NCBI GenBank assembly: GCA_020853885.1
Contig: JADYXZ010000002.1
Coordinates: 1-64,000 of the forward strand
Direction: 5' to 3'
Origin: Bradyrhizobiaceae bacterium
GTDB taxonomy: Bacteria > Pseudomonadota > Alphaproteobacteria > Rhizobiales > Xanthobacteraceae
Length of the DNA: 64,000 nucleotides
Shown here: in pieces, positions 8,755 to 18,060 of the stretch
How positions within the stretch are numbered: position 1 is the stretch's first letter
Layout: every line of letters starts with the position of its first letter
Position numbers and translations under genes: made by a program
The notes under the pieces: generated by a model
The model's database searches: none
What the model saw: only the letters and a program-made list of their open reading frames with translations
Told to the model about the DNA's origin: nothing

Positions 8755-8786
8755 AAGCGATTGACTTTGCGGCTTCAGGAGATTCG

Positions 8787-9533
8787 ATGATCTGGAACAC
8801 CAGCGCTCCGTTCAGGGCCGACGCCGCCGAAAAGGTGCAGCGGCGGAACGTCTATCAGCTCATCGCCGATCGGCTGCTGACGGACATCGTGGAAAACCGC
8901 CTGCAGCCGGGAACGGAAATCCCAACCGAGCGTGAGCTTTCCGAACGATACGGCGTCGGCCGCTCCTCGGTTCGCGAAGGGCTCCGGATGCTGGAGTCTC
9001 AGCGGATCATCGAGCCTGGCAGCGACGGTCAATACCGCGTTGGCGGAAAGAACAATGTGATGGTGGCGGGCATCGAAATGCTCGTTGCAATGGGCGAGGC
9101 CAGCCTTTCAGAGGTTCAGGCGCTTCGCTCCCTGCTTGAGGTCGAGGCAGCCGGCCTCGCCGCCGAACTTCGCACCGATGAAGACCTTGCCGAGATCAGA
9201 GCCTCGCTGCGCGAAATGATCGTATCGCGCGCAGATCGCATAGAGGCGATGGAAGCCGATCTCGCTTTTCACGTGGCGATAGGCCGCGCATCCAAAAATG
9301 GTGCTCTCGCCGCCTCGATCATGGCGGTCCGCAGCGTCTTGAGGGGGCTCATCAACAATTACAGCTACGATATCGATGAGGCGATCTTCCAGCACCAGCT
9401 CATCCTCGAGGCGATTGCGGGACGCAATGTCAAGGCGGCCCGGGAACGAATTTCCGAGCACATGCACTGGATCTCGCAGTTGCCGCCGCCAGTGGAGGGA
9501 GGAACGAAGATTCGCGCTCGTGGGAAGAAATAG
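8787..9533 (+). CDS. FCD-domain GntR family transcriptional regulator
   Basis: 248 residues. The N-terminal winged helix contains VYQLIADRLLTDIVENRLQ and TERELSERYGVGRSSVREGL, the GntR recognition region. The C-terminal part is an all-helical FCD effector domain (LLEVEAAGLAAELR, then AFHVAIGRAS and FQHQLILEAI, with the metal-binding Asp/His residues). The ATG at 8787 with AGGAGA just upstream is better than an earlier in-frame TTG at 8727. It is followed after 14 nt by the ketopantoate-reductase-like gene and probably controls that group in response to a small organic acid. Confidence 0.9.
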   Translation: MIWNTSAPFRADAAEKVQRRNVYQLIADRLLTDIVENRLQPGTEIPTERELSERYGVGRSSVREGLRMLESQRIIEPGSDGQYRVGGKNNVMVAGIEMLVAMGEASLSEVQALRSLLEVEAAGLAAELRTDEDLAEIRASLREMIVSRADRIEAMEADLAFHVAIGRASKNGALAASIMAVRSVLRGLINNYSYDIDEAIFQHQLILEAIAGRNVKAARERISEHMHWISQLPPPVEGGTKIRARGKK

Positions 9534-9547
9534 ATTCCAGCATTGGA

Positions 9548-10591
9548 ATGCGCTCAGACATGACATCGCGGAAGGTAGCAATATTCGGAACCGGAGCGAA
9601 CGGCGCAGCGATCGGCGCGGATATGACGAAAGCCGGCACCGACGTTACGCTTTTCGATCAATGGCCGGAAAACGTGGAGGCGATGCGGGCGAACGGTCTT
9701 CACATCGAGTCTCCCGACGGCGTCGACGTCGTGCCGGTTCGCGCGATGCATTTCTGCGAAGTGGCAACGGTCGTCGAACCATTTGATTACATCTTCACGT
9801 CGGTGAAAGCCTACGACACCGAATGGGTCTGTGAGCTCATGCGTCCAGTGCTTTCGCCTAACGGCCTCGCGGTTGGGCTCCAAAACGGCATGACGGCCCA
9901 TCGAATGGCGGCGATACTTGGCGCGGAACGGACGCTGGGCGCCGTCATCGAGATCGCCGGAAACATGTTCGTGCCGGGCATCGTGAACCGGCAGACGACT
10001 CCTTCAGGCACATGGTTTGCCGTGGGCAGCATCGATGAGTCGACCCGTGGTCGCGAGCATGAGCTTGCGGATCTTCTCAAACATTCGGGAGAGGTCGAAA
10101 TCTCCGACGACATCATCGCGTCGAAATGGATGAAACTCATCGCGAATGCCGGCGAGGTCCTGCCGTCAGCAGTGCTTGGTCTTCCACTTGCTGAAGCGAT
10201 CCAGATTCCCGGTATGCGGCAAGTCATGGAGGAGTCCGGCAGGGAGGCGGTACGCGCGGCACTCGGACTCGGCATCTCGCTGCGCCCGATCTTCGGCGAG
10301 AAACGGATCACCCACAACGACCCCGAGCAATACGCGATTTCGCTATTCGAAGCGGTGCTGTCGGGTTGGACCTTCCCAACGACGCTCGTCGCCACGCTTC
10401 AGGACTGGCGGAAAGGTCGCCGGGGGGAAGTGGACGATTTCAATGGCGTCGTGCTGGACGCGCATGAACGTCTGGGTACGCCCGCGCCCATATCGCGCAA
10501 ACTTCTGGAAATGGCACACGACATCGAGGCTGGACGGCTCCACCCCGAGCCGGCGAATGCGGCGATGCTGACTTCAATGGTGGCGGCGTGA
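9548..10591 (+). CDS. Ketopantoate reductase (ApbA/PanE)-like dehydrogenase, paralogue 1
   Basis: 347 residues. The N-terminal Rossmann fold reads VAIFGTGANGAAIGADM. SVKAYDTEW and VGLQNGMTAHRM match the ApbA/PanE conserved blocks, and SKWMKLIANAGE contains the lysine of the C-terminal domain. PanE reduces 2-dehydropantoate, but catabolic paralogues act on other 2-oxo or hydroxy acids. A second gene of the same type lies at 12009-13049, with an M24 hydrolase between them. This argues for a catabolic role rather than pantothenate synthesis. An alternative start is the ATG at 9560. Confidence 0.85.
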   Translation: MRSDMTSRKVAIFGTGANGAAIGADMTKAGTDVTLFDQWPENVEAMRANGLHIESPDGVDVVPVRAMHFCEVATVVEPFDYIFTSVKAYDTEWVCELMRPVLSPNGLAVGLQNGMTAHRMAAILGAERTLGAVIEIAGNMFVPGIVNRQTTPSGTWFAVGSIDESTRGREHELADLLKHSGEVEISDDIIASKWMKLIANAGEVLPSAVLGLPLAEAIQIPGMRQVMEESGREAVRAALGLGISLRPIFGEKRITHNDPEQYAISLFEAVLSGWTFPTTLVATLQDWRKGRRGEVDDFNGVVLDAHERLGTPAPISRKLLEMAHDIEAGRLHPEPANAAMLTSMVAA

Positions 10592-10642
10592 CGCGAACAA
10601 ACGTCCCGCACGGATGAACTAGGGAAAACGAGCGAGGAAGAC

Positions 10643-11986
10643 ATGTGCAACCACCCGCAACATATCTACTGCACCCCGGAGATGCTGCCCAAGGACTTCA
10701 CGCCGATCGCCTCGCAGGGCGCGATCACGGGGGTGGATTGGGAGCAGCGTGTAGATTTCGACCGGTTGCGCCGCTACCGCATCGGCCGCGTGCAGGAACA
10801 ATTGAAGAAGTCGAACCTCGGGTCGCTCCTGTTGTTCGATATGAACAATATTCGCTACACGACGGCATCGCACATTGGCAATTGGGCGCGCGACAAATAC
10901 TTCCGCTGCACGCTGATCACACGTGACGAGGAGCCGATCATGTGGGACATCGGCTCCTCCGCCAAGCAACACAAGATGCACAATCCTTGGATCACGCCGG
11001 ATAACTGGCGTGCTGTCGTTTCGAGCTGGCGGGGGTCGATCAAAGAAGAGGTGGGCGTCGAGAAGGCGAACGCCAAGCGCATCGCTGGCATCCTGCGCGA
11101 CCGTGGCCTCGCCGGCGAACCGGTCGGCATCGACGTAGTCGAGATTCCGGTGCTGAAGGCGCTGGAGGCCGAAGGCTTGGAGATCGCGAACGCCGAGGGC
11201 CTGATGCAGAACGCGCGCGTCATCAAGTCGATCGACGAGGTCTCGCTCCTCGAAACCGCGGCCACGCTGGTCGACGCCGCCTATGACGAGTTGTTTCGCC
11301 AGATGCGCGTCGGTGTGAAGGAGAGCGAACTCGTCGCCGTGGTCAACCACGTCCTCTACAACATGGGTTCGGAGAACGTTGAGGCGATCAATGCCATCTC
11401 CGGGGACCGGTGCTCGCCGCATCCGCACGTCTTCGCCGACCGCTATCTGCGGCCGGGCGACCTAGCCTATTTCGACATCATCCATTCCTTCATGGGCTAC
11501 CGCACCTGCTACTACCGCACGCTCAATGTCGGCGGCGCAACAAGCAAGCAGCGCGATGTCTACAAGAAGACGCGCGATATCCTCGATGAGGCGATCGCCG
11601 AAATCCGCCCTGGCGCGTCATCGGCGGACATCGCCAAATACTTCCCCAAGGCACAGGACTTCGGCTTTGCGAGCGAGGAGGAGGCCTTCGGCCTGCAATA
11701 TGCGCACGGTATCGGCGTAGGGCTCTGGGAGCAGCCGCTCATCAGCCGCTATCACTCGTTCGAGCATCCGATCATTATCGAAGAAGGGATGGTGTTCGCG
11801 ATCGAAACCTATTGGCCGGCCGCGGATGGCTCCACGGCGGCGCGCATCGAAGAAGAGATCCACGTTACCAAGGACGGGCCGCGTCTCTTGACGAAGTTCC
11901 CCGCGCAGGAGCTCCTCGTCGCCGGTACTCAGTATTGGAACGGGCACACTTTCGCGAACGGCGCGAACGAATTGCGGGTGCGTTGA
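10643..11986 (+). CDS. M24 (creatinase/aminopeptidase P) family hydrolase, metal site altered
   Basis: 447 residues with a creatinase-type N-terminal domain (LLLFDMNNIRYTT) and a pita-bread C-terminal domain. Layout and length resemble the M24-type DMSP lyase DddP more than peptidases. Expected metal ligands are only partly kept: Asp in AYFDII, His in YAHGIGVG, and Glu in FAIETY and ARIEEEIHV are present. The second and third Asp positions read Ile and Tyr in the segment FDIIHSFMGYRTCYYRT. A dinuclear metal site is therefore unlikely and a creatinase-like metal-free C-N hydrolase is possible. Substrate unknown; the flanking reductases suggest a small organic molecule. Confidence 0.8.
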   Translation: MCNHPQHIYCTPEMLPKDFTPIASQGAITGVDWEQRVDFDRLRRYRIGRVQEQLKKSNLGSLLLFDMNNIRYTTASHIGNWARDKYFRCTLITRDEEPIMWDIGSSAKQHKMHNPWITPDNWRAVVSSWRGSIKEEVGVEKANAKRIAGILRDRGLAGEPVGIDVVEIPVLKALEAEGLEIANAEGLMQNARVIKSIDEVSLLETAATLVDAAYDELFRQMRVGVKESELVAVVNHVLYNMGSENVEAINAISGDRCSPHPHVFADRYLRPGDLAYFDIIHSFMGYRTCYYRTLNVGGATSKQRDVYKKTRDILDEAIAEIRPGASSADIAKYFPKAQDFGFASEEEAFGLQYAHGIGVGLWEQPLISRYHSFEHPIIIEEGMVFAIETYWPAADGSTAARIEEEIHVTKDGPRLLTKFPAQELLVAGTQYWNGHTFANGANELRVR

Positions 11987-12008
11987 ACGCGTTGCCACCT
12001 GTATTCAA

Positions 12009-13049
12009 ATGGGTGACAAGATGCAGAACGACAAGAAGATCGCGGTTGTCGGCACCGGCGCCAACGGTGCGGCGATCGCGGCGGATCTTGCGATCGCGCA
12101 GCGCAACGTAACGCTGATCGACCAGTGGCCTGAGAACGTGGCCGCGATGCGCGAACATGGCATCCGTGTCAATCTGCGCGGACAGGAGTACTCGGCACGA
12201 GCGCCGGTCTACCATCTGTGCGATGTCGCAACGCTGCACGAGAAGTTCGATATTGTTCTTATCGTGGTCAAAGCTTACGATACTCGATGGGCGACGCGGC
12301 TCATCGAACCACTCCTCGCCGATGATGGGTTAGTTATCGGCGTACAGAATGGCCTGACGACGGCCGACATCGCCGGCATTGTCGGCCCCGAGCGTACGCT
12401 CGGTTGCGTGATCGAGAACGGCGGCGCGATGTACGATCCCGGACTCGTGATCCGGGATACGTTGCATGAAAATGCCTGGTTCGCGCTCGGTTCGTTCCTG
12501 CCCGAATACGCACATCGCGTCCCGGAAGGCGTCGATGTGCTGAAGCACTCCGGGCGCGTCGAGGTCTTCGATGATGTTAACGCGGCGAAGTGGATGAAGC
12601 TCGTCATCAACGCGGCGGAAGTCGCGCCGACAGCGGTGCTCAACCTGTCGCTCAAGGAGGCGATCGAGACGCCGGGTATGCGCGAGTTCATGATTCGTGT
12701 TGGCGTCGAAGCGATCGCAGTGGTGCGCAAGGCTGGCATCGATATCGTTCCGATCTTCGGTCTTCCCGACCTCGATCCGGAAGAGCCGCGTGATTTCATC
12801 GCCAAGCTTCTCGACGAAGTGATCTACACCAACGCCCAACCCTTCAGCCGTGTCGCCGCACTTCAGGACTGGATGAAGGACAGGCGCAGCGAGATCAACG
12901 AAATGAACGGCCCTATTGTCGCGAAGGGCGAGGAGCTGGGTCACCCAACGCCTTACAACCGGCGGGCGCTGGACGTCGCCCGGCGTATCGAACGTCGCGA
13001 GCTCAAGCCGGACGTCTCGCTGCGCGAGCTTCTGCTCGAGGAACTGTGA
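12009..13049 (+). CDS. Ketopantoate reductase (ApbA/PanE)-like dehydrogenase, paralogue 2
   Basis: 346 residues, clearly related along its whole length to the gene at 9548: VVGTGANGAAIAADLAIAQ, DQWPENVAAMREHGI, VVKAYDTRWATRL, GVQNGLTTADI and AAKWMKLVINAAE. It is the last gene of the GntR-linked group. An in-frame ATG at 12021 aligns better with the paralogue's start and has GGTGA ahead of it, so the protein may be four residues shorter. Two diverged copies flanking one hydrolase suggest two related reductions in one pathway or activity on two stereoisomers. Confidence 0.85.
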   Translation: MGDKMQNDKKIAVVGTGANGAAIAADLAIAQRNVTLIDQWPENVAAMREHGIRVNLRGQEYSARAPVYHLCDVATLHEKFDIVLIVVKAYDTRWATRLIEPLLADDGLVIGVQNGLTTADIAGIVGPERTLGCVIENGGAMYDPGLVIRDTLHENAWFALGSFLPEYAHRVPEGVDVLKHSGRVEVFDDVNAAKWMKLVINAAEVAPTAVLNLSLKEAIETPGMREFMIRVGVEAIAVVRKAGIDIVPIFGLPDLDPEEPRDFIAKLLDEVIYTNAQPFSRVAALQDWMKDRRSEINEMNGPIVAKGEELGHPTPYNRRALDVARRIERRELKPDVSLRELLLEEL

Positions 13050-13214
13050 GCGACGGGCGCAACATAGAATGTTTGCAATTCAGGCGCGCCAACCACGGCA
13101 AGAAATCGATCATGTGCGCAAACGATAGCAGCAATCGCAGCAATTCATCCTGTGGCGCAGCTAAAAAACCGCGCATTGGCTGGTTGACAACGCATTTTTC
13201 GGGCAGTTAACTGT

Positions 13215-13230
13215 GCGAACGTTCGCGCAA
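13215..13230. promoter_or_regulatory. LacI-type operator upstream of the ABC importer operon
   Basis: GCGAACGTTCGC (13215-13226) is a perfect palindrome about 108 nt before the binding-protein gene. The 16 bases 13215-13230 are identical to 19203-19218, next to the LacI-family gene at 18061-19080 and the transketolase genes. The central CG and palindromic form are typical of LacI-family operators, so I assign both sites to that regulator. Confidence 0.75.
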
Positions 13231-13333
13231 GTTGTGACGAAGCACACGCCTTGCCCGCTTGGTGAGCACGGATTGAGCAATTTTGCGAAGAGCCCGGACA
13301 GCGGGCCGCGTTAAACAGAGGAGGAACACGAAA

Positions 13334-14542
13334 ATGAAGAGTCTGAAAAGTGCCGGGCTGCGCGCTGCTCTGATCGCGGCGGCCGCCTTGTTGACAGCAA
13401 ATGCAGTTGTTCAGGCGCAAGAGAAGCAGCCGATCCTGATTGGCGGCACGCTTGGATTGACGGGCTTTCTCTCGGAAGGCTCGGCCGACTACAAGGCGGT
13501 TTATGATCGTTGGAACGACGAGGTGAACAAGCGGGGCGGGTTGCTGGGCCGTCCCGTGAAACTCGTGATCTACAACGACGAAAGCACACCGGCGGTTGCG
13601 CAATCGCTCTACAGCCGCCTGCTCGATCAGGACAAGGTGGATCTCCTGCTCGCGCCGTTCAGCACTTTCGTCGGCGGCGCCGTGCTGCCGATCGTGCAGT
13701 CGCACAACAAGCTGTTCTTCAACGGCGGCTTCGTCAGCATGGCCATGTTCACGAACGCCAAGGGCTCGATGATCGGTACATACATGTACCAGGAGCCCGA
13801 TTACCCGCGCGGTCTCTTCGAATTCATCAAGAGCCTTCCGGCCGACAAGCGGCCGAAGCGCGCCGCGATCTTCACATATCAGAGCCCGTTCCCGATCGTC
13901 GTTCGCGACGGCTATAACGGATACGGCGGCGCGCTCCGCTTTGTGAAAGAAGCGGGCATCGAGCTCGTCGTGAACGAGCAGTTCCCGGCGAACACGACCG
14001 ACTTCAATGCGCTGGTACAGAAGGCAAAGGGCGCCAATGCCGACATGGTGCTTCACATCGGCCAGCTGAACGACTCGCTCCAGGTGGCGCGCACCATTCA
14101 GCAGCAGGACTACAAGCCCGCGTTCTTCTGCACGTGCGGCTCTCCGGTGACCTCGATCGCGGCGTGGGCGAAGCTCGGCGCTGCGGCGGAGCGTGCATTC
14201 AGCGGGACGCCGGCTTGGCCCACACAAAAGCATCCGGGCCTCGTGGAACTCTCCGAGTTCTTCAAGAAGGAGCGCAAGCAGGACACGCTTCCGGCCTATG
14301 CGATCGTCGCCCAGACGATCCTGCAGGTCATCGAGCAGGCGGTGAACGGCGCCGGCACGCTCGATCAGGAGAAACTCCGCGAGTACATTTACAAGAGCGA
14401 GTTCAAGACGGCATCCGGCAACATCCGCTTCCAGGAAAACGGCACGCCGGTTTACAGTCAGCTTCTGCTTCAGTTCCAGAACGGAAAAAACGAGGTCGTG
14501 TTCCCTGCAAAGGACAAAACGGCCGATGCGATACTCCCGTAA
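13334..14542 (+). CDS. Branched-chain amino acid-type ABC transporter substrate-binding protein
   Basis: 402 residues with a Sec signal peptide (MKSLKSAGLRAALIAAAALL, cleavage probably after VQAQ) followed by PILIGGTLGLTGFLSEG, the typical start of type I periplasmic binding proteins of the Liv family. It delivers a ligand to the permeases encoded downstream. GAGGAGGAA upstream of the ATG at 13334 supports this start over a longer frame. These proteins bind amino acids, aromatic acids, amides and many other ligands; the neighbouring enzymes argue against plain leucine uptake. Confidence 0.93.
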   Translation: MKSLKSAGLRAALIAAAALLTANAVVQAQEKQPILIGGTLGLTGFLSEGSADYKAVYDRWNDEVNKRGGLLGRPVKLVIYNDESTPAVAQSLYSRLLDQDKVDLLLAPFSTFVGGAVLPIVQSHNKLFFNGGFVSMAMFTNAKGSMIGTYMYQEPDYPRGLFEFIKSLPADKRPKRAAIFTYQSPFPIVVRDGYNGYGGALRFVKEAGIELVVNEQFPANTTDFNALVQKAKGANADMVLHIGQLNDSLQVARTIQQQDYKPAFFCTCGSPVTSIAAWAKLGAAAERAFSGTPAWPTQKHPGLVELSEFFKKERKQDTLPAYAIVAQTILQVIEQAVNGAGTLDQEKLREYIYKSEFKTASGNIRFQENGTPVYSQLLLQFQNGKNEVVFPAKDKTADAILP

Positions 14543-14558
14543 GTGAATCAAGTTCGCT

Positions 14559-15290
14559 ATGAACCCCGCGTTGCTTGAAGTCGACTCGGTCGGAAAGCAG
14601 TTTGGAGGACTGGTTGCTTTAAGCAGCGTGTCGTTCGATGTGCCGCGGTCTTCGGTCGTAGGGTTGATCGGTCCAAACGGGTCCGGAAAAACCACCCTGT
14701 TGAACGTGATCAACGGAATCTACGCCCCGGACCGCGGCTCCGTCGTCCTCGACGGTGTCCCGACCAAGAACAGAAGCCCGTCTGACCTCGCAGCGTCCGG
14801 CGTAAGCCGGACGTTTCAAAACGCGCGCGTCTTCTCGACGCTTTCGGTTGAACAGAATCTCTTTATTCCCCTGCTTCATCGGAGCGGGGGAGAAAGAGCA
14901 AAGTCGATCAAACGGGCTGACGAGCTTCTGGCATTCGTGGGCCTGGAAGCGCATGCCAACAAAACAGCGATCGAGCTTTCCGGTGGGCAAAAGCGGTTGC
15001 TCGAATTTGCCCGTGCGCTTGTCACCAAACCGGGCCTGATTTTGATGGACGAGCCTTTCGCCGGCGTCCATCCGCAGATCAAAGCGACGCTCATTCGCTG
15101 CATTCAGGAAATCGTCGAGCGCGAAGGTGCGTCGTTCCTCGTCGTCAGTCACGAGGTGCCGGATCTCGTAAACCTCTCCAACTTCATGGTGTGTCTGGTC
15201 GAAGGAAAGGTCGCGGCTGCAGGAAATCCGAAGGACGTCGTGCGCAACGAGAAGGTCATCGAGGGTTATCTGGGGCAAAGCGACGAATGA
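14559..15290 (+). CDS. ABC transporter ATP-binding protein, LivG type
   Basis: 243 residues with Walker A GPNGSGKTT, ABC signature LSGGQ, Walker B LILMDEPFAG and switch His in VVSHEV. FQNARVFSTLSVEQNL is typical of LivG-type subunits of the branched-chain amino acid importer family. It lies 16 nt after the binding-protein gene and overlaps the LivF-type gene by 4 nt (ATGA), so the two ATPases are translationally coupled. Confidence 0.94.
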   Translation: MNPALLEVDSVGKQFGGLVALSSVSFDVPRSSVVGLIGPNGSGKTTLLNVINGIYAPDRGSVVLDGVPTKNRSPSDLAASGVSRTFQNARVFSTLSVEQNLFIPLLHRSGGERAKSIKRADELLAFVGLEAHANKTAIELSGGQKRLLEFARALVTKPGLILMDEPFAGVHPQIKATLIRCIQEIVEREGASFLVVSHEVPDLVNLSNFMVCLVEGKVAAAGNPKDVVRNEKVIEGYLGQSDE

Positions 15291-16018
15291 CGATCTCCGC
15301 TCCTCAGCTCCAGATAAAAGGTGCTGTTGCCGGCTATACGCCTGCGCAGCAGATTTTGAAGGGCGTCGACATTGCCGCCGCTCCGGGAAAGATTACAGTT
15401 GTCCTCGGCCCGAACGGGACCGGCAAGTCGACATTGCTGAAGCTGGTTGCCGGATTCGTCAAAGCCAGCGAGGGCGACGTTCTGCTGAATGGCAAGAATT
15501 TGAATGCATTGCCGGTTCACGAGCGCCTGGGCGAGGGCATCGGCCTGCTGCCGCAGGGCCGTTCCGCATTTCCCGATCTGACCGTCGAGGAAAATATCGA
15601 GCTCGGCGGCTGGTCCTTGCGCTCCGATCGCAAGCGGCTGCGCGAGGCGGTCGAGGCGATGTTCGTGCGCTATCCGCATCTTGAGAAACTGCGCGACCGC
15701 AGGGCAGGAACGCTCAGCGGCGGTCAGCAGCGGGCGGTCGAGATCGCAAGAATGCTGGTATCCAATCCTTCGGTATTGCTGATCGACGAGCCGTCCGTTG
15801 GTCTTTCTCCGATCGTAGCGACGCAGGTCTATAAGGAACTCGTCGAACTGCGCGATGAAGGGCGCACGATTCTGCTCGTCGACCAGGATGTCCGTGCGGC
15901 GATCAAGATCTCCGACTACGTCTACGTTCTCACTTCCGGAAAGAACGACATCCAGGGCGACCGTACGGCGTTTGAAGGCGATCTTGGATCGATCGTCCGC
16001 GGCTGGCTGGGAGTGTAG
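15287..16018 (+). CDS. ABC transporter ATP-binding protein, LivF type
   Basis: 243 residues with Walker A GPNGTGKST, the LivF-like stretch LGEGIGLLPQGRSAFPDLTV, signature LSGGQQR, Walker B VLLIDEPSVGL and LLVDQDVRAA. The start ATG at 15287 overlaps the LivG-type stop codon; a longer upstream frame is the LivG coding region in another frame. It pairs with the LivG-type protein to power the importer. Confidence 0.94.
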   Translation: MTISAPQLQIKGAVAGYTPAQQILKGVDIAAAPGKITVVLGPNGTGKSTLLKLVAGFVKASEGDVLLNGKNLNALPVHERLGEGIGLLPQGRSAFPDLTVEENIELGGWSLRSDRKRLREAVEAMFVRYPHLEKLRDRRAGTLSGGQQRAVEIARMLVSNPSVLLIDEPSVGLSPIVATQVYKELVELRDEGRTILLVDQDVRAAIKISDYVYVLTSGKNDIQGDRTAFEGDLGSIVRGWLGV

Positions 16019-16023
16019 CGGCA

Positions 16024-16899
16024 ATGGGCGCGCAAGTCCTCACTGTTATCATCGATGGCCTGTTGCTCGGCTTGATCTATGCTGGCATAGGCCTCGGCCT
16101 CAGTCTCATTCTCGGTGTCATGGGTGTTGTGAACGTCGCGCACAGCGCGTTCATCATGCTGGGCTCCTATTTCGCATATGAACTGTTCCGCCGTGCAGGC
16201 ATCGATCCGATCATATCGGCGGCCTTGGCACTGCCGGTATTCTTTCTCCTCGGCTCGGTCGTCTATCGCACGCTGATAACGCGTGTCGAGTTCACCGGGC
16301 CGACGCAAGGTCTGATCGCAATGTTCGGATTGATGGTTCTCATCGAGAACCTCGGGGTGATCGTCTGGACGACCGACGCGCGTGCTTTGACGACGCACTA
16401 TACCAACACGTCGTTTGCGATAGGGCCTGCCGTCGTCGCCTGGGTGAAGGTGCTGGCCGGAGGTTTGGCGCTGGCATTGATTGGCGCGGCATGGGTATTC
16501 CTGCATTACACGCTGACCGGGCGCGCCATTCGCGCAATCGGACAGGATCGCGATGCCGCTGCGGTACTCGGGATCAATGTGCACCAGCTGCTGACGATTT
16601 TGTTCGGACTGGGCATCGCCTGCGCGGGCGTCGCCGGCGTGCTGCTTGGAATGATTTATCCCTTCAGCCCGGGCGGGCAGGTGTTTTGGCTCGCATGGGC
16701 GTTCCTTGTCGTCGTGCTCGGCGGTCTCGGCAGTGTGGCCAATACACTGGTGGCGGGTCTGGTCGTCGGCATCATTCAAACCTTTGCCGGCGCATTTGTC
16801 CCGTTCGAGTTCGTTTATCTGATCCTGTACACCCTGCTCGCGGTTATTCTCATCGTTCGCCGCGAAGGCCTGACCAGCGTCGCCCGCCGCTCAATCTGA
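16024..16899 (+). CDS. ABC transporter permease, LivH type
   Basis: 291 residues with about eight hydrophobic segments. LGLSLILGVMGVVNVAHSAF near the N-terminus is the hallmark of LivH permeases. LGGLGSVANTLVAGLVVGII near the C-terminus is the ATPase-contacting loop. It follows the LivF-type gene by 5 nt. Inner-membrane subunit of the importer. Confidence 0.93.
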   Translation: MGAQVLTVIIDGLLLGLIYAGIGLGLSLILGVMGVVNVAHSAFIMLGSYFAYELFRRAGIDPIISAALALPVFFLLGSVVYRTLITRVEFTGPTQGLIAMFGLMVLIENLGVIVWTTDARALTTHYTNTSFAIGPAVVAWVKVLAGGLALALIGAAWVFLHYTLTGRAIRAIGQDRDAAAVLGINVHQLLTILFGLGIACAGVAGVLLGMIYPFSPGGQVFWLAWAFLVVVLGGLGSVANTLVAGLVVGIIQTFAGAFVPFEFVYLILYTLLAVILIVRREGLTSVARRSI

Positions 16900-16909
16900 G
16901 GAAGAACGC

Positions 16910-17932
16910 ATGCTCTCGATCTTCTTTGTGAGAAAGGGCGGCGCGGAAGACAGGACGCTGCGCTTGTTCGGGCTTGTGTTCTGTGTGCTCGGACTTGGCG
17001 CGCTCATTCTTTATGGGGCGATCGGAACGAAGCAGGGCATTCTCAGCCTGCTGGGGACCGTGTTTCTCTACGTGACCCTGACGCAGGCCTGGAACATTCT
17101 CGGCGGTTATGGAGGCTATCTGAACTTCGGTACCGCAACCTTTTTCGGTGTTGGCGCGTACACCACAGCCGTTCTGTTTCACCATTACGGCCTGTCGCCA
17201 TTCCTGACCGCGCCGATCGCGGGTGTGATGGCGGCGCTTCTGGGCGTTATCGTCGGCGTGCCAACCTTGCGGTTGCGTGGCGCCTATTTCGCGATCGTGA
17301 CGATGATCATCACTTTCGCGGTTCAGATTGTAGTGCTTAACGCGTCAATCACGCAGGGCCCGATGGGTATCTTCCTGCCGCCCTTGAAGCTCAGCCCGCT
17401 CGCATTGGAGCGCCTGTTCTTCTTCATGTTTCTGGGTTTGGCGGTTGTCGTTACGCTCCTCGTCTATGCCATTGAAAATTCGAACTTCGGCTGGGCGCTG
17501 GTCGCGGTCCGGGAAGACGAGGATGCGGCCGAAGTCATCGGGGTCAAGACGACGAGGATCAAATATATTGCAAACGCTGTTGCAACCTTCATCATCGGCA
17601 TCGCGGGCGGAATCTTTGCGCAGCGCATCATGTATCTCGATCCGACGACAGCCTTCTCATTCGACATATCGCTGAACGTCGTGTTGATGGCGGTGATCGG
17701 CGGCGCCGGTACATGGCAGGGGCCGTTGATCGCAGCGCCATTAATTCTGGTGGTCGCGGATATGCTGCGCGTGACCTTTACCTCCGAAGTCAATCGCGTG
17801 ATCTTCAGCATCGTCGTAATCGTGATTGCGCTCTACTTGCCGCACGGCGCGATGGGGTTCATGACCTCGCTGCGGCAGAAATACTTCAAGTGGCGGAATC
17901 CTAAAACCGGGGATGAAGTGGCGTCAGCCTAG
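16910..17932 (+). CDS. ABC transporter permease, LivM type
   Basis: 340 residues, polytopic, with the LivM motifs TLTQAWNILGGYGGYLNFG and a C-terminal VIGGAGTWQGPLIAAPLI. It starts 10 nt after the LivH-type gene and completes a five-gene importer operon. The next gene, a LacI regulator, is convergent; no strong terminator hairpin is visible in the 128-nt gap. Confidence 0.93.
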   Translation: MLSIFFVRKGGAEDRTLRLFGLVFCVLGLGALILYGAIGTKQGILSLLGTVFLYVTLTQAWNILGGYGGYLNFGTATFFGVGAYTTAVLFHHYGLSPFLTAPIAGVMAALLGVIVGVPTLRLRGAYFAIVTMIITFAVQIVVLNASITQGPMGIFLPPLKLSPLALERLFFFMFLGLAVVVTLLVYAIENSNFGWALVAVREDEDAAEVIGVKTTRIKYIANAVATFIIGIAGGIFAQRIMYLDPTTAFSFDISLNVVLMAVIGGAGTWQGPLIAAPLILVVADMLRVTFTSEVNRVIFSIVVIVIALYLPHGAMGFMTSLRQKYFKWRNPKTGDEVASA

Positions 17933-18060
17933 TTGTCGGCGCTTTCGGACAATATTAGCGCTCACCGGCTCGTGTCTTCCGACTGCCGAGCGCCCGATGG
18001 CCTCTGCCGATGATCAAAAAAAGTCCGCGATTAATTATGAGACGCTGTGCGCAATGATGG

